From: Pseudomonas fluorescens
GTDB lineage: Bacteria > Pseudomonadota > Gammaproteobacteria > Pseudomonadales > Pseudomonadaceae
DNA: 64,000 bases
NCBI RefSeq assembly: GCF_902497775.2
Contig: NZ_OZ024668.1
Location: 5,440,326 to 5,504,325 of the forward strand
Direction: 5' to 3'
Of this stretch, positions 44,561-53,226 are shown piece after piece. Each line of letters begins with the position of its first letter. The first letter of the stretch is position 1. The notes under the pieces are model-generated. The model did no database searches and was not told the DNA's origin. It saw nothing but the letters and a program-made list of their open reading frames with translations. Position numbers and translations under genes: made by a program.

Positions 44561-44779
44561 ATGTATGACGGCCTGACCTTGCCCAACTACCTGGCGGGTG
44601 TCGCCGACAGCGACCTGTTCGGCAGCCTGGCCTTTGTCTGCCTGATATTGATCCTCACCAGTCTGCACAGGCGCTGGCGTGACCTGCTCTGGCATCGCCT
44701 GCTGACGTTCATTTGCCTGACCACCGTGGTGGTCATGGAGCTGGTGGGCGCCTACTACGCGAACTTGCCGCCAGCATGA
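44561..44779 (+). CDS. small membrane protein of unknown function (cluster gene 1)
   Basis: 72 residues. Two hydrophobic segments are likely membrane helices (DLFGSLAFVCLILILTSL and LLTFICLTTVVVMELVGAYY), joined by a basic loop (HRRWRDLLWHR). It is not recognised. It is the first of six same-strand genes that overlap by 4-10 bases; its TGA overlaps the next ATG (ATGA). The ribosome-binding site is weak (AGGGCAA). The cluster is set off from the HU gene by a terminator. Confidence 0.7.
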   Translation: MYDGLTLPNYLAGVADSDLFGSLAFVCLILILTSLHRRWRDLLWHRLLTFICLTTVVVMELVGAYYANLPPA

Positions 44780-45108
44780 GCAAAGGCAAGTGGCTCACCC
44801 TGGCGTTGCTGGTACTTCTGCTGCTGCCGGGCGTCACTACGCAGTTGTACTGGAACGCGCTGCTGCTATGGATGGAACCTGACAACTTCATCCCCCCCGA
44901 GTCCTCGATACTGACCTTCGAGCCCTACCAGATTTCCCAGGGCTCCTCGTCGTATTGGCTGTACGGCCAGGACACGCACAACTACTACCACTTCACCTAC
45001 GAAGCCGCGCACCCTTATCGCTATATCGCCCGCGACAACAACTGCCCGGGGTTCGACAGGAACGATGTACGCAGCTGGTGCCAGGCCTTGCAAGGAAACG
45101 CCCGATGA
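44776..45108 (+). CDS. exported or membrane-anchored protein of unknown function (cluster gene 2)
   Basis: 110 residues. One N-terminal hydrophobic segment (WLTLALLVLLLLPGVTTQLYW) acts as a signal anchor or signal peptide. The remainder is polar and aromatic, with many Tyr, Trp and His residues (YWLYGQDTHNYYHFTYEAAHPY), and ends with two cysteines (NNCPGF, SWCQAL) likely to pair in the periplasm. It is not recognised. It overlaps the genes on either side by four bases, so coupled translation is likely. Confidence 0.68.
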   Translation: MSKGKWLTLALLVLLLLPGVTTQLYWNALLLWMEPDNFIPPESSILTFEPYQISQGSSSYWLYGQDTHNYYHFTYEAAHPYRYIARDNNCPGFDRNDVRSWCQALQGNAR

Positions 45109-45485
45109 TCAAACGCTGGCTTATCGCTCTGGCTGTGCACGCGCTGGCCTGCTTCCTGTTCCTGGTGCTCAACGACATCGGGGTTCATTACTACAAGCAG
45201 AACTATGGCGGTTTCACCGCCCGCGGCGTGGCGTCTGGCGCCATTGTCTGGCTGGTCTTCGACGTGATGGTGATCTTCAGCCTGGTGATCGCCTTTGTGC
45301 CGCGGCTCAAGCACAAACTCATGCTCAATACCGCGCTGGTGGCGTTGATCATCTACTGGCTGATGCCGGATCACCCGGTGCGCACGATGTTCTTCAGCCC
45401 CCTGGCCGGTGGCCTGACGTTCCTGGCGATAATGATTGCCCACGGGTTGGGCCGGCTGAAAGTGTTCAATAAGGAACAGTCTTGA
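45105..45485 (+). CDS. membrane protein of unknown function (cluster gene 3, paralogue of gene 6)
   Basis: 126 residues with four hydrophobic segments: WLIALAVHALACFLFLVLND, GVASGAIVWLVFDVMVIFSLVIAFV, LMLNTALVALIIYWLM and LAGGLTFLAIMIAHGLGRL. The core pattern (Y-x-Q-x-x-x-GG-x-x-x-RGVA, LVIA-VPRLK, LMP-HPVR) recurs in the last gene of the cluster at 47007, so the two are paralogues. No family is recognised. It overlaps its neighbours by four bases at each end. Confidence 0.7.
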   Translation: MIKRWLIALAVHALACFLFLVLNDIGVHYYKQNYGGFTARGVASGAIVWLVFDVMVIFSLVIAFVPRLKHKLMLNTALVALIIYWLMPDHPVRTMFFSPLAGGLTFLAIMIAHGLGRLKVFNKEQS

Positions 45486-46012
45486 AACGTAGGTACTATT
45501 TTGCACTGGCGCTGGTTGGGGCATTGGTACTTTGGGTGGGACACAACATCCAGGTACTGATCGACCGGCCAGGCGAAGTCAGGGTGGTCAGCGAATCGGG
45601 CCGTTATCTCATGGAAAACGTGCCGGTTGGTGGTTGGCTGGTGCCTTTCGATGACCTGGCTTACCTGCGTTTCATTGACCGCAGCAATCAAAAGCAGGTT
45701 TACCGTACGCCGCTGTTCTCGCAGACCCCCTTGGACATGCGCGACTACGAAGACGACGGTACTGTCGGCATCGTCTGGATCAGCTTGTACAAGGCCGATG
45801 GGCATATCGAGATCGCGATGCCCAACTGGGAGCCCCATTGGCTCAACTATTTCATCAGCAATACGCCCTATGAGGTGGCCGACGAGCAGGCCGATTGCCG
45901 CAAGCCGGAAAATGCCCTGCGCTTTATCTGGGATGTGCTGAGTTACTGGCTGGGCTTCAGTGATTACTGGTGCACTCCCACTCAACAAGTGATCGACAGA
46001 GGAACACCATGA
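45482..46012 (+). CDS. membrane-anchored protein of unknown function (cluster gene 4)
   Basis: 176 residues from TTG 45482, whose first bases overlap the previous TGA; GGAA lies upstream. One N-terminal helix (YYFALALVGALVLWVGHNI) is followed by a mainly beta-strand, aromatic exported domain (VPVGGWLVPFDDLAYLRFID, IVWISLYKADGHIEIAMPNWE). Two cysteines (Cys in ADCRKP and in WCTP) could form a disulphide. It is not recognised. The stop overlaps the next ATG. Confidence 0.66.
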   Translation: MKRRYYFALALVGALVLWVGHNIQVLIDRPGEVRVVSESGRYLMENVPVGGWLVPFDDLAYLRFIDRSNQKQVYRTPLFSQTPLDMRDYEDDGTVGIVWISLYKADGHIEIAMPNWEPHWLNYFISNTPYEVADEQADCRKPENALRFIWDVLSYWLGFSDYWCTPTQQVIDRGTP

Positions 46013-47016
46013 AGGGCTTGTCGATGACCTGGCGCCAATTGGGCTGTGCACTGCTGCTCGCGGGTGGCGCGGCTACCTGCATGGCTGCGCCGGTGGACAT
46101 GCCGGATTGCTCCGACAATGACTTCGGCGCCTTCTTCAGCGCATTTGCCAAAAGCGAAGCGCTGCAGCAATCACTGGTAGCTGATCCGCTGATCGAGCAA
46201 CGGATCTACCCTGGGCGCAAGCAACCGCGTGTGTCGATTCGCAAGTTGACCCCGGAGCAGCGCCCGTCGCTGGCGTTGCTGCAGCCGGCCAAACGCGTCG
46301 AAAGGGGCCTGGTAGTCGAACAGGATGGCACACGGCAAATGGTGCTGCGCGACAGCAAGGGTGAGCTGCTCAAGGTCTACACCTTTACCCGCGGCCAGTG
46401 CTGGGTGTTGAGCCGGATCGACGACTGGTCCCTGGAAGGCTTCTTCACCGGGCGCAAGGAGAAGGTCGCTGGCGAGCTGGATGTCGAGCGTGCCAGGGTC
46501 TATGAGGGCCTGGGCCGGGCAGGGCTCTACGACAACCCTGGGCAACTGATGAACGCTGCACTCAACAGCCTGCTCAGTGCAGCCGGCAAGGGCAACAACG
46601 AGGCTGCGGTACAGGCGGTCATCCTGATTTTTTCGGGTGAAGCCGAGCGCCTGCCAGATTCGACCATCGTGCAGCTCCTGGAGTCAGCTATGAGCACTGA
46701 ACGGGATGCTGGGGCCATGCTGGCGCACTTTGTGTGCTACGGCGAAGAGTATGCCGAGAACTTGACCTGCCAAAATCCGGGCAAAGCGCTACAAGCCTTG
46801 CAGCAATCGGCGAAGCTGGAGTCCCCGAGGGGCCTGGTGGACCTTGGCTACGCCTACGAGCAGGGCAAGCTGGGCCAGCAGGACAATGCCCGGGCCATGG
46901 CCTGCTATCAACAAGCCGCCCTTGAGGCGAGCGGTTACCGCGATAGCGCCGTGGACGGTATCAAGCGCCTGAACGACAAAGGCCTGAACGAGGACCCGTC
47001 GCAATCATGCCTGTAG
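46009..47016 (+). CDS. exported Sel1-like repeat protein (cluster gene 5)
   Basis: 335 residues from MKGLSMTWRQLGCALLLAGG, a signal peptide ending near CMAAP; the cysteine is not in a convincing lipobox. The middle part is unrecognised. The C-terminal 100 residues contain Sel1-like (tetratricopeptide-type) repeats: GAMLAHFVCYGEEYAENLTC... and GLVDLGYAYEQGKLGQQDNARAMACYQQAALE. Such repeats bind partner proteins, which fits a role as the soluble adaptor of the cluster. It overlaps the gene before by four bases and the gene after by ten. Confidence 0.72.
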   Translation: MKGLSMTWRQLGCALLLAGGAATCMAAPVDMPDCSDNDFGAFFSAFAKSEALQQSLVADPLIEQRIYPGRKQPRVSIRKLTPEQRPSLALLQPAKRVERGLVVEQDGTRQMVLRDSKGELLKVYTFTRGQCWVLSRIDDWSLEGFFTGRKEKVAGELDVERARVYEGLGRAGLYDNPGQLMNAALNSLLSAAGKGNNEAAVQAVILIFSGEAERLPDSTIVQLLESAMSTERDAGAMLAHFVCYGEEYAENLTCQNPGKALQALQQSAKLESPRGLVDLGYAYEQGKLGQQDNARAMACYQQAALEASGYRDSAVDGIKRLNDKGLNEDPSQSCL

Positions 47017-47396
47017 CCAAACCTTACCGCCTGGCTATTGCGCTGACCGTGCACTTGTTGGCCATCGTCACTTACCTGTTGCTGCACAACACCGGCATGA
47101 CCCTGTACAGGCAGATGGCTGGCGGGCTGATGTCGCGCGGGGTGGCGATCGGCATGGGCATGTATTTGATCTTCTACTTCGTGGTGCTGATGAACCTGGT
47201 GATCGCCCTGGTGCCGCGGCTCAAGTGGCGGTTGCTGCTGGCGGCCGCGATTCCTGCTGCGATCCTGCTCTACCTGTTGCCACAGCATCCCCTGCGCGCG
47301 TTGTTTTGCAGTGTGCTGGGGTTTTCCACGGCACTGGCGGCAATCGGCGCGAATCAATTGATTCTGTACGGACTTAACAGGTTCAGGCGCCAGTGA
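47007..47396 (+). CDS. membrane protein of unknown function (cluster gene 6, paralogue of gene 3)
   Basis: 129 residues with four hydrophobic segments (LAIALTVHLLAIVTYLLLHN, MGMYLIFYFVVLMNLVIALV, LLLAAAIPAAILLYLL, LGFSTALAAIGANQLILY). It aligns along its length with the 126-residue protein at 45105, sharing GG-x-x-x-RGVA-G, LVIA-VPRLK and LLP-HPLR. It is the last gene in the cluster, overlapping gene 5 by ten bases. The function is unknown. Confidence 0.7.
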   Translation: MPVAKPYRLAIALTVHLLAIVTYLLLHNTGMTLYRQMAGGLMSRGVAIGMGMYLIFYFVVLMNLVIALVPRLKWRLLLAAAIPAAILLYLLPQHPLRALFCSVLGFSTALAAIGANQLILYGLNRFRRQ

Positions 47397-47513
47397 ATAA
47401 CCCGGTTACAAGGCCATCAGCGGCTATCGTCGCGTAAAGCGCAGAGAACGATGGCGTTTTTGCAGCGAGACTATAAACTGCTTCGCCAGTCACTTTTTAG
47501 CCGAGGCGCGCAC

Positions 47514-47888
47514 ATGAAGTTTCGCTTTCTCCTTTGGGCCATGGGCCTGCTGATGGCCAAGGCCAGCCGCAAAAACCCTGCCTTTCAGCAGCAACTGGCC
47601 GACAAGGACCTGGTGTTCCAGCTGCAGACCCTCGATGGCAAGGCGGCGCGCCATTTCATCGTCAAGGACATGCGCATCAGCAGCAAATCCGGCACTCACC
47701 CTGCACCGGCCTTTGCCATTGCCTTCAAGGATGCCGCGTTCGGCTTCGCCACCCTGCAGGCCAAGAACAAGCAGTTGGCCTTCATGCAGGGGATTCAGGA
47801 CAAGAGCATCCAGATCAAGGGCAACCCGGCGATGGTGATCTGGTTCCAGGGCCTGATGAAGTACCTGAAACCGAAAAAGAAGGCCTGA
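47514..47888 (+). CDS. conserved protein of unknown function
   Basis: 124 residues from MKFRFLLWAMGLLMAKASRKN. An N-terminal hydrophobic segment with basic residues precedes a domain with alternating strands and lysines (LQTLDGKAARHFIVKDMRIS, AFAIAFKDAAFGFATLQAKNK, IQIKGNPAMVIWFQGLMKYL). The last segment faintly resembles the C-terminal helix of SCP2-type lipid-binding domains, but this is weak. The gene follows the six-gene cluster after a 117-bp gap and converges on the HDOD gene. Confidence 0.65.
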   Translation: MKFRFLLWAMGLLMAKASRKNPAFQQQLADKDLVFQLQTLDGKAARHFIVKDMRISSKSGTHPAPAFAIAFKDAAFGFATLQAKNKQLAFMQGIQDKSIQIKGNPAMVIWFQGLMKYLKPKKKA

Positions 47889-47903
47889 CCGCCAAGGTCA
47901 GGC
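47883..47903. terminator. hairpin at the convergent gene end
   Basis: GCCTGACC and GGTCAGGC pair over 8 bp around a 5-nt loop and span the stop codon of the preceding gene. No T tract was seen on either side. Confidence 0.35.
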
Positions 47904-47910
47904 TCACGCC

Positions 47911-49311
47911 TCAGTGCTGGCTGAACTGCGAAGCCAGTTCACGCAGCATGGTTTCGGCTTCCAGCACCTTGTTGACCACATCCTCGGCTTTTTCGCGGGT
48001 CAGATTCAGACGCTCGAGCAGCTCGTCGGGGATGCTTTCCTGCGGCCCCGAGCCGATCCCACGGGAACGCAGCAAACGCACCGCCAGGCATACCAGGTTG
48101 GGGAACGCGGCGTAGTCGCCAGCATAGGTCGGGTCGTGCTGGAAGCGCAGCGCGGTGGACAGTTCTTCCGGCATGTCCCAGTAGCGCATCAGCCAGGCGC
48201 CGATCTGCTCGCGGCTGATACCCAGCAGGTGCTGCTCGACATAGCTGTGGCACAGGTGCGGATTGACCTCCAGGTGCCGGCAGATCAGCGAGAAATGCGG
48301 CGGAAACACGTGCGCCAGCAGCAGGTAGCCGAAGTTGTGCAGCAGCCCGGCCAGGTAGGTCAGGCCCGACTCCGGGCGCTCGGCTCGTGGCATGGCGCGG
48401 GTCAGGCCTTCGATCACCGCAGCGGTGTAGATCGATTGCTGCCAGTACGGGGTGGTCTGTTGCGGGTGGTCCTTGGGCAAGCTCAGGGTCTTGCCCAGCG
48501 CCAGGCCAAGGGCCAGGTTGATCACCAGGTCAAAGCCCAGCACGCGAACGATGGCGTCTTCCACCGAGCGGATCTTGCCCGGTGAGGCGTAGTAGGGCGA
48601 GGCCGCCCAGCTCACCACTTGCGCAGCGAGGGCCGGGTCGGTTTCGACTACACCGGTAATGTCGTCGATGGTGGCGTTGGGGTCGACTCGCAGCTTGATG
48701 ATCTTCTGCGCGGTTTCCGCCAGTGGCGGGATCTCGATGGTGCTTTCCAGGCGTTGCTGGATGCGCCTGGCGGTGAAGGCCTGGACGGCCTGGGTGATCT
48801 CTTCGCTGTCATCGTGCGGGCGGTCGAGGTTGGGACGGATGCTGCTGAGCAATTCGCCGAAGTTGCCCGCGCTGGCCTTGCTCAGCATCTTCTTGAAGTC
48901 GTCGCGTTCGATCTCCAGCAGCAACCCGGCTTCACCAGAATGAATCAGCAGACGCTCTGGGCGCAGCAGGCTTTCTTCGTACAGGCAGGGTGAGCTGGTC
49001 AGCGCCGGAATTCCCGGAAGGAGCTTGAGGCCATGTTTTTCCAGCATGTGGCGCAGGCGCTCGAGCGGTACCGCAGCCAGCTTGCGCCCGGTCAGCTCGG
49101 TCAGGCGGCTGAGGTCGAGCAACTGGTTCTGCGGGAACAGCACCATCAATGCGCCGACTTCATCGTCCAGCAGTACGGCCTGCACCTTGGCGGCGGCCGG
49201 CAGCTGCGGGTGGTCGGTCACTTCGCGGTAGGCGATGCCGAGCTTGTCGAGCAGCAACCGGATAACAGACGGAGCGTGGGGGGTTGCGGTGTCCAGAGCA
49301 ACTTCAGTCAT
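47911..49311 (-). CDS. HDOD-domain protein with N-terminal YbaK-like domain
   Basis: 466 residues from MTEVALDTATPHAPSVIRLL (an upstream start adds ten residues). The first 150 residues resemble a YbaK/aminoacyl-tRNA-deacylase-type domain (LLDKLGIAYREVTDHPQLPAAAKVQAVLLDD). Residues 195-400 form the HDOD domain (IEIPPLAETAQKIIKLRVDPNATIDDITGVVETDPALAAQVV, YLAGLLHNFGYLLLAH). HDOD proteins act in signalling and lack most metal residues of true HD hydrolases. The combination with a YbaK-like domain is seen in Pseudomonas relatives. It is a single gene between convergent neighbours; the function is unknown. Confidence 0.85.
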   Translation of the reverse strand: MTEVALDTATPHAPSVIRLLLDKLGIAYREVTDHPQLPAAAKVQAVLLDDEVGALMVLFPQNQLLDLSRLTELTGRKLAAVPLERLRHMLEKHGLKLLPGIPALTSSPCLYEESLLRPERLLIHSGEAGLLLEIERDDFKKMLSKASAGNFGELLSSIRPNLDRPHDDSEEITQAVQAFTARRIQQRLESTIEIPPLAETAQKIIKLRVDPNATIDDITGVVETDPALAAQVVSWAASPYYASPGKIRSVEDAIVRVLGFDLVINLALGLALGKTLSLPKDHPQQTTPYWQQSIYTAAVIEGLTRAMPRAERPESGLTYLAGLLHNFGYLLLAHVFPPHFSLICRHLEVNPHLCHSYVEQHLLGISREQIGAWLMRYWDMPEELSTALRFQHDPTYAGDYAAFPNLVCLAVRLLRSRGIGSGPQESIPDELLERLNLTREKAEDVVNKVLEAETMLRELASQFSQH

Positions 49312-49389
49312 GGTCTGTATCCAAAATTTTTTCAATCGCATGAGTATAACCAGCTTGAACCCTGGGCTGGCTGCAATCTGGGACGGGCG

Positions 49390-51465
49390 TCACACTTGGC
49401 CATATTGCTGGCCGTGGCGCAGCCAGCGCTCCAGCAGCGGGCTGACGTGCGAGGGCCAACGGGCCAGCAGGGCCTGGGCGGCATCACGCACGGCGGGCAA
49501 CAGGTCGGCATCGCGCATCAGGTCGGCGACCTTGAATTGCAGCAAGCCCGTCTGGCGGGTGCCGAGCATTTCCCCGGGGCCGCGCAACTCCAGGTCTTTC
49601 TCGGCGATGATGAAGCCGTCGTTGGTTTCGCGCATGATCCCCAGGCGTTCGCGGCCGATCTGCGACAGCGGCGGGTGATACAGCAGCACGCAGTGGCTCA
49701 CCGCGCTGCCACGGCCGACCCGGCCGCGCAGTTGGTGCAGCTGGGCCAGGCCCAGACGCTCGGGGTTCTCGATGATCATCAAGCTGGCATTGGGCACGTC
49801 GACACCGACCTCGATCACTGTGGTCGCCACCAGCAGTTGCAGGTTGCCCTGCTTGAAGTCGGCCATCACCGCGGCTTTTTCCGCAGGCTTCATGCGCCCG
49901 TGAATCAGGCCGACACGCAACTCGCCCAAGGCGCTACTGAGCTCCTCGAAGGTGGTTTCGGCGGCCTGGCAGGTGAGCTCTTCGGATTCTTCGATCAGGG
50001 TGCAGACCCAGTAGGTCTGGCGCCCTTCGGCACAGGCCGCACGGACCCGCTCGACCACCTCGAAGCGACGGCTGTCAGTCACCAGCACGGTGTTCACCGG
50101 CGTACGGCCTGGCGGCAGTTCGTCGAGGATCGACGTATCCAGGTCGGCATAGGCGCTCATTGCCAGGGTGCGCGGTATCGGTGTGGCGGTCATGATCAAC
50201 TGGTGTGGGCACAGTTGGCCGCCCACGCCTTTTTGGCGGAGGGCCAGGCGCTGCTGCACGCCGAAGCGGTGCTGTTCGTCGATGATCGCCAGGGCCAGGT
50301 TCTTGAACTTCACCTCTTCCTGGAACAAGGCATGGGTGCCGACCACCATTGGCGCACCGCCGGCGATCTGTTCCAGGGCGCTGGTGCGTGCCTTGCCCTT
50401 GAGCTTGCCGGCCAGCCAGGCGACTTCGATGCCCAGCGGCTCGAGCCAGCGCTTGAAGGTGATGAAGTGCTGCTCGGCAAGGATCTCGGTGGGGGCCATC
50501 AACGCCACCTGGTAACCGGCTTCCAGCGCCTGCAGGGCGGCCAGGGCAGCGACCACGGTCTTGCCCGCGCCGACATCGCCCTGGACCAGGCGCAGCATGG
50601 GCTCCGGCTGGCTGAGGTCGTAGGCGATCTCGTTGCCCACCCGCTGCTGCGCACCGGTCGGCGCAAAGCCGAGGTTGGCCAGGTACTGCTGGGGCAACCG
50701 GCTGGCCTTGGGCAATACCGGCGCACGCTGGGCGCGCAGGCTTTCGCGCAGGCGCTGCTGGGACAGCTGGTGGGTCAGTAGTTCTTCGAACGCCAGGCGG
50801 TGCTGGGCCCAATGGTGACCTTCGGCCAGTTCATCGACATCGGCATCGGCCGGTGGGTGATGCAGGTAGCGGATCGCATCGTCCAGCGGCGCCAGTTGAT
50901 AATCCCGGGCCAGTTCCTCCGGCAGCCAGTCCGGCAAGCTGCGCGGGCCGAGCAGCGCCAGGCTCTGCTGGCACAACTGGCGCAGGCGTTGCTGGGTCAG
51001 GCCTTCGGTGGTCGGGTAGATCGGGGTCAGGGTCTGTTCCACTGGGGCCGGCTCGTCGCCAGTCAGCGCGCGGTATTCCGGGTGGTAGATCTCCAGGCCC
51101 GAGGCGCCGGGGCGGGCTTCACCGTAGCAGCGCAGGTGAGTGCCGCGCTTGAGGCCTTCCTTCTGCGCGTTGCTGAAGTGGTAAAAGCGCAGGCTCAGCA
51201 CGCCGCTGCCGTCGCCCAGGCGCACCAGCAGGCTGCGGCGCTTGCCCATGACCACGTCGGTGCCACTGACCACGCCTTCGATGACCGCATCCTGGCCCGG
51301 GCGCAAGGCGCCGATGGGCACTACGCGGGTGCGGTCCTGATAGCGCAGCGGCAGGTGGAACAGCACGTCCTGGAGGTTCTCCAGGCCGACCTTGGCGAGC
51401 TTCTCGGCCATGGCCTCGCCGACACCCTTGAGCGCGGTCACCGAGACCTGGGACAACTCCGGCAT
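49390..51465 (-). CDS. recG: ATP-dependent DNA helicase RecG
   Basis: 691 residues, the normal RecG length. The N-terminal wedge (OB-fold) domain contains VTALKGVGEAMAEKLAKVGL and LRFYHFSNAQKEGLKRG. The helicase motifs are present: Walker A RLVQGDVGAGKTVVAALA, DEQH box (IIDEQHRFGVQQR), motif III TATPIPRTLAMSAYAD, and the motif V/VI region (QLHQLRGRVGRGSAVSHCVL). RecG rewinds stalled replication forks and processes branched DNA. It starts 9 bp after the oxyR stop, the oxyR-recG operon known in Pseudomonas. Confidence 0.97.
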   Translation of the reverse strand: MPELSQVSVTALKGVGEAMAEKLAKVGLENLQDVLFHLPLRYQDRTRVVPIGALRPGQDAVIEGVVSGTDVVMGKRRSLLVRLGDGSGVLSLRFYHFSNAQKEGLKRGTHLRCYGEARPGASGLEIYHPEYRALTGDEPAPVEQTLTPIYPTTEGLTQQRLRQLCQQSLALLGPRSLPDWLPEELARDYQLAPLDDAIRYLHHPPADADVDELAEGHHWAQHRLAFEELLTHQLSQQRLRESLRAQRAPVLPKASRLPQQYLANLGFAPTGAQQRVGNEIAYDLSQPEPMLRLVQGDVGAGKTVVAALAALQALEAGYQVALMAPTEILAEQHFITFKRWLEPLGIEVAWLAGKLKGKARTSALEQIAGGAPMVVGTHALFQEEVKFKNLALAIIDEQHRFGVQQRLALRQKGVGGQLCPHQLIMTATPIPRTLAMSAYADLDTSILDELPPGRTPVNTVLVTDSRRFEVVERVRAACAEGRQTYWVCTLIEESEELTCQAAETTFEELSSALGELRVGLIHGRMKPAEKAAVMADFKQGNLQLLVATTVIEVGVDVPNASLMIIENPERLGLAQLHQLRGRVGRGSAVSHCVLLYHPPLSQIGRERLGIMRETNDGFIIAEKDLELRGPGEMLGTRQTGLLQFKVADLMRDADLLPAVRDAAQALLARWPSHVSPLLERWLRHGQQYGQV

Positions 51466-51474
51466 GGTGCTTTC

Positions 51475-52395
51475 CTACTGGCTCGCGGCGGGTTTGGCGA
51501 CCGAGCACAGGCGGATCGAGTCAGCGAGGATCTCGATCGCCTTGGGCCGCGGGAAGCTGGCGCGCCAGGCGATGGCCACGGTGCGAAACGGCGCCGGAGG
51601 GCTCAGTGGGCGCACTTCGATCACGCCTGGAGCGTAATGATGGCTGTGCACTGCAGACAGCGGCAGGATCGACACGCCCAGGCCCGAAGCGACCATATGG
51701 CGGATGGTTTCCAGCGAGCTGGATTCGACCGTGGTGTGCTTGGCGCCATCGCTGCCCTTGGTCAGGGTCGGGCAAGCCTCGAGCACCTGGTCACGGAAGC
51801 AATGGCCTTCACCGAGCAGCAGCAGGCTCTTGTCGTTGAGCAGGCCGGCGTCGATGGTTTCTTTCTGGGTCCATGGATGCTCGCTGGGCATCAGTACGTA
51901 GAAAGGTTCGTCGTACAGCGGCAGGGTCAGGACATCAGCCTCGTTGAACGGCAGGGCGATGATCACCGCGTCCAGTTCACCGTTACGCAGCTTGTCGCGC
52001 AGTACGTGGGTGAAGTTCTCTTCGATGTACAACGGCATCTGCGGGGCGACCCGGTGCAGTTGCGGGATCAGGTGCGGGAACAGGTAGGGGCCGACGGTGT
52101 AGATCGCGCCGACTTTCAGCGGGGCGGTCAGCTGGTTCTTGCCGGCCTGGGCCAGTTCGCGGATGCCCTGGGCCTGCTCGAGAACCTTTTGCGCCTGGGC
52201 CACGATGCCTTCGCCGACCGGGGTCAGGCGCACCGCGCTTTTGCTGCGCTCGAAAATCAGTACACCCAGTTCGTCCTCAAGCTTTTTCACGCCGACCGAC
52301 AGGGTCGGCTGGCTGACGTGGCAGCGTTCGGCGGCATGGCCGAAGTGCTGCTCCTGGGCGAGGGTGACGATGTAGCGCAATTCTGTGAGGGTCAT
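51475..52395 (-). CDS. oxyR: hydrogen-peroxide-sensing regulator OxyR
   Basis: 306 residues. The LysR helix-turn-helix is MTLTELRYIVTLAQEQHFGHAAERCHVSQPTLSVGVKKLE. The redox pair is intact in GEGHCFRDQVLEACP: Cys 199 and Cys 208, exactly the positions in E. coli OxyR. On peroxide these form a disulphide and activate katB, ahpCF and similar genes. It is encoded in front of recG, which would link oxidative damage to fork repair. Confidence 0.97.
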   Translation of the reverse strand: MTLTELRYIVTLAQEQHFGHAAERCHVSQPTLSVGVKKLEDELGVLIFERSKSAVRLTPVGEGIVAQAQKVLEQAQGIRELAQAGKNQLTAPLKVGAIYTVGPYLFPHLIPQLHRVAPQMPLYIEENFTHVLRDKLRNGELDAVIIALPFNEADVLTLPLYDEPFYVLMPSEHPWTQKETIDAGLLNDKSLLLLGEGHCFRDQVLEACPTLTKGSDGAKHTTVESSSLETIRHMVASGLGVSILPLSAVHSHHYAPGVIEVRPLSPPAPFRTVAIAWRASFPRPKAIEILADSIRLCSVAKPAASQ

Positions 52396-52488
52396 AACGT
52401 GCGTCCATGAAGTTGCGGCCCCAGCATAGCGGCTGCAATCGATAGACGCACGTTATCAGACTTGCTCGTTTGTGACAGAAACAAAGCG

Positions 52489-53226
52489 TTAGCGTTTGTC
52501 TAGCGAGTAGACGAAAGGCGCGATCACTTCAATGCTGCCGTTGTTGAGCAGTTCCTTTGGCGGCGGTGGAACCGGTTGCGCGCGACGGATCATCTCCAGG
52601 GTCGCCCGATCCAGTGCCGCGCTGCCCGAACCACCGGCCAGGGCGTAGGAGAGGATCTTGCCCTCGCCATCGACCACGAAGCGCAGGCGGTTGATGCCTT
52701 CCATACGCATGCGCCGGGCGTTTTCCGGGTAGCGCTTGTACTTCGCCAGGTGACGCAGCAGGTCGCTCTGCCAGGTAGGCAGGGCATTACTGTTGGTGGC
52801 GATACTCGGCGCCGGGGCAGCCGATTTCTGCGCAGGTGCGGTAGTTGGCGGTGTATCCACCGCTTCCTCGTCGGCCGGCTTCTCTTGCGGCGGCTCAGGC
52901 TTCTTCTCAGGCTTGGGCGGCTGCGGTTTGGCTTTTGGCTTGACCTGCTTGGCGATGGCGATTTTCGGTTTAGGCGCCTCGGCCAGTTTCGGCAGCGGCA
53001 GTTCTTCGACCGGCGCTGGTGGCTGTGGCGGGGTGACCACCTTGGGTGGAGGTGGCGGCGCCGGTTCGGGCATCGGGGCCATTTCGATCATCATCGCCGC
53101 AGGCGGCAACTCGATCGCCTGGGGCACCGACCAATTGAGCGTCAGCAACACGGCAACGGCATGGATACCCAGCACAATCGCCAGACTACTGCTGTAACGC
53201 GCCAGCTTATGCCGCGTCTTGATCAT
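52489..53226 (-). CDS. tonB: energy-transducing protein TonB
   Basis: 245 residues. A single N-terminal signal anchor (YSSSLAIVLGIHAVAVLLTL), a long Pro/Lys/Glu-rich periplasmic spacer (PAPPPPPKVVTPPQPPAP and KPKAKPQPPKPEKKPEPPQE), and the C-terminal TonB domain (LLRHLAKYKRYPENARRMRMEGINRLRF) are seen. The conserved YP and the RA-x-PVPPPP segment are present. TonB passes inner-membrane energy to outer-membrane receptors, which bacteriocins can also use. Its start overlaps the exbD stop by four bases, so exbB-exbD-tonB is one operon. Confidence 0.95.
   Translation of the reverse strand: MIKTRHKLARYSSSLAIVLGIHAVAVLLTLNWSVPQAIELPPAAMMIEMAPMPEPAPPPPPKVVTPPQPPAPVEELPLPKLAEAPKPKIAIAKQVKPKAKPQPPKPEKKPEPPQEKPADEEAVDTPPTTAPAQKSAAPAPSIATNSNALPTWQSDLLRHLAKYKRYPENARRMRMEGINRLRFVVDGEGKILSYALAGGSGSAALDRATLEMIRRAQPVPPPPKELLNNGSIEVIAPFVYSLDKR

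Noticed and set aside
52434..52460. OxyR autoregulatory site upstream of oxyR
   Set aside because: ATAG-N7-TTAT is present, but the other half-sites are not at the required 11-bp steps, so support is too weak to list.
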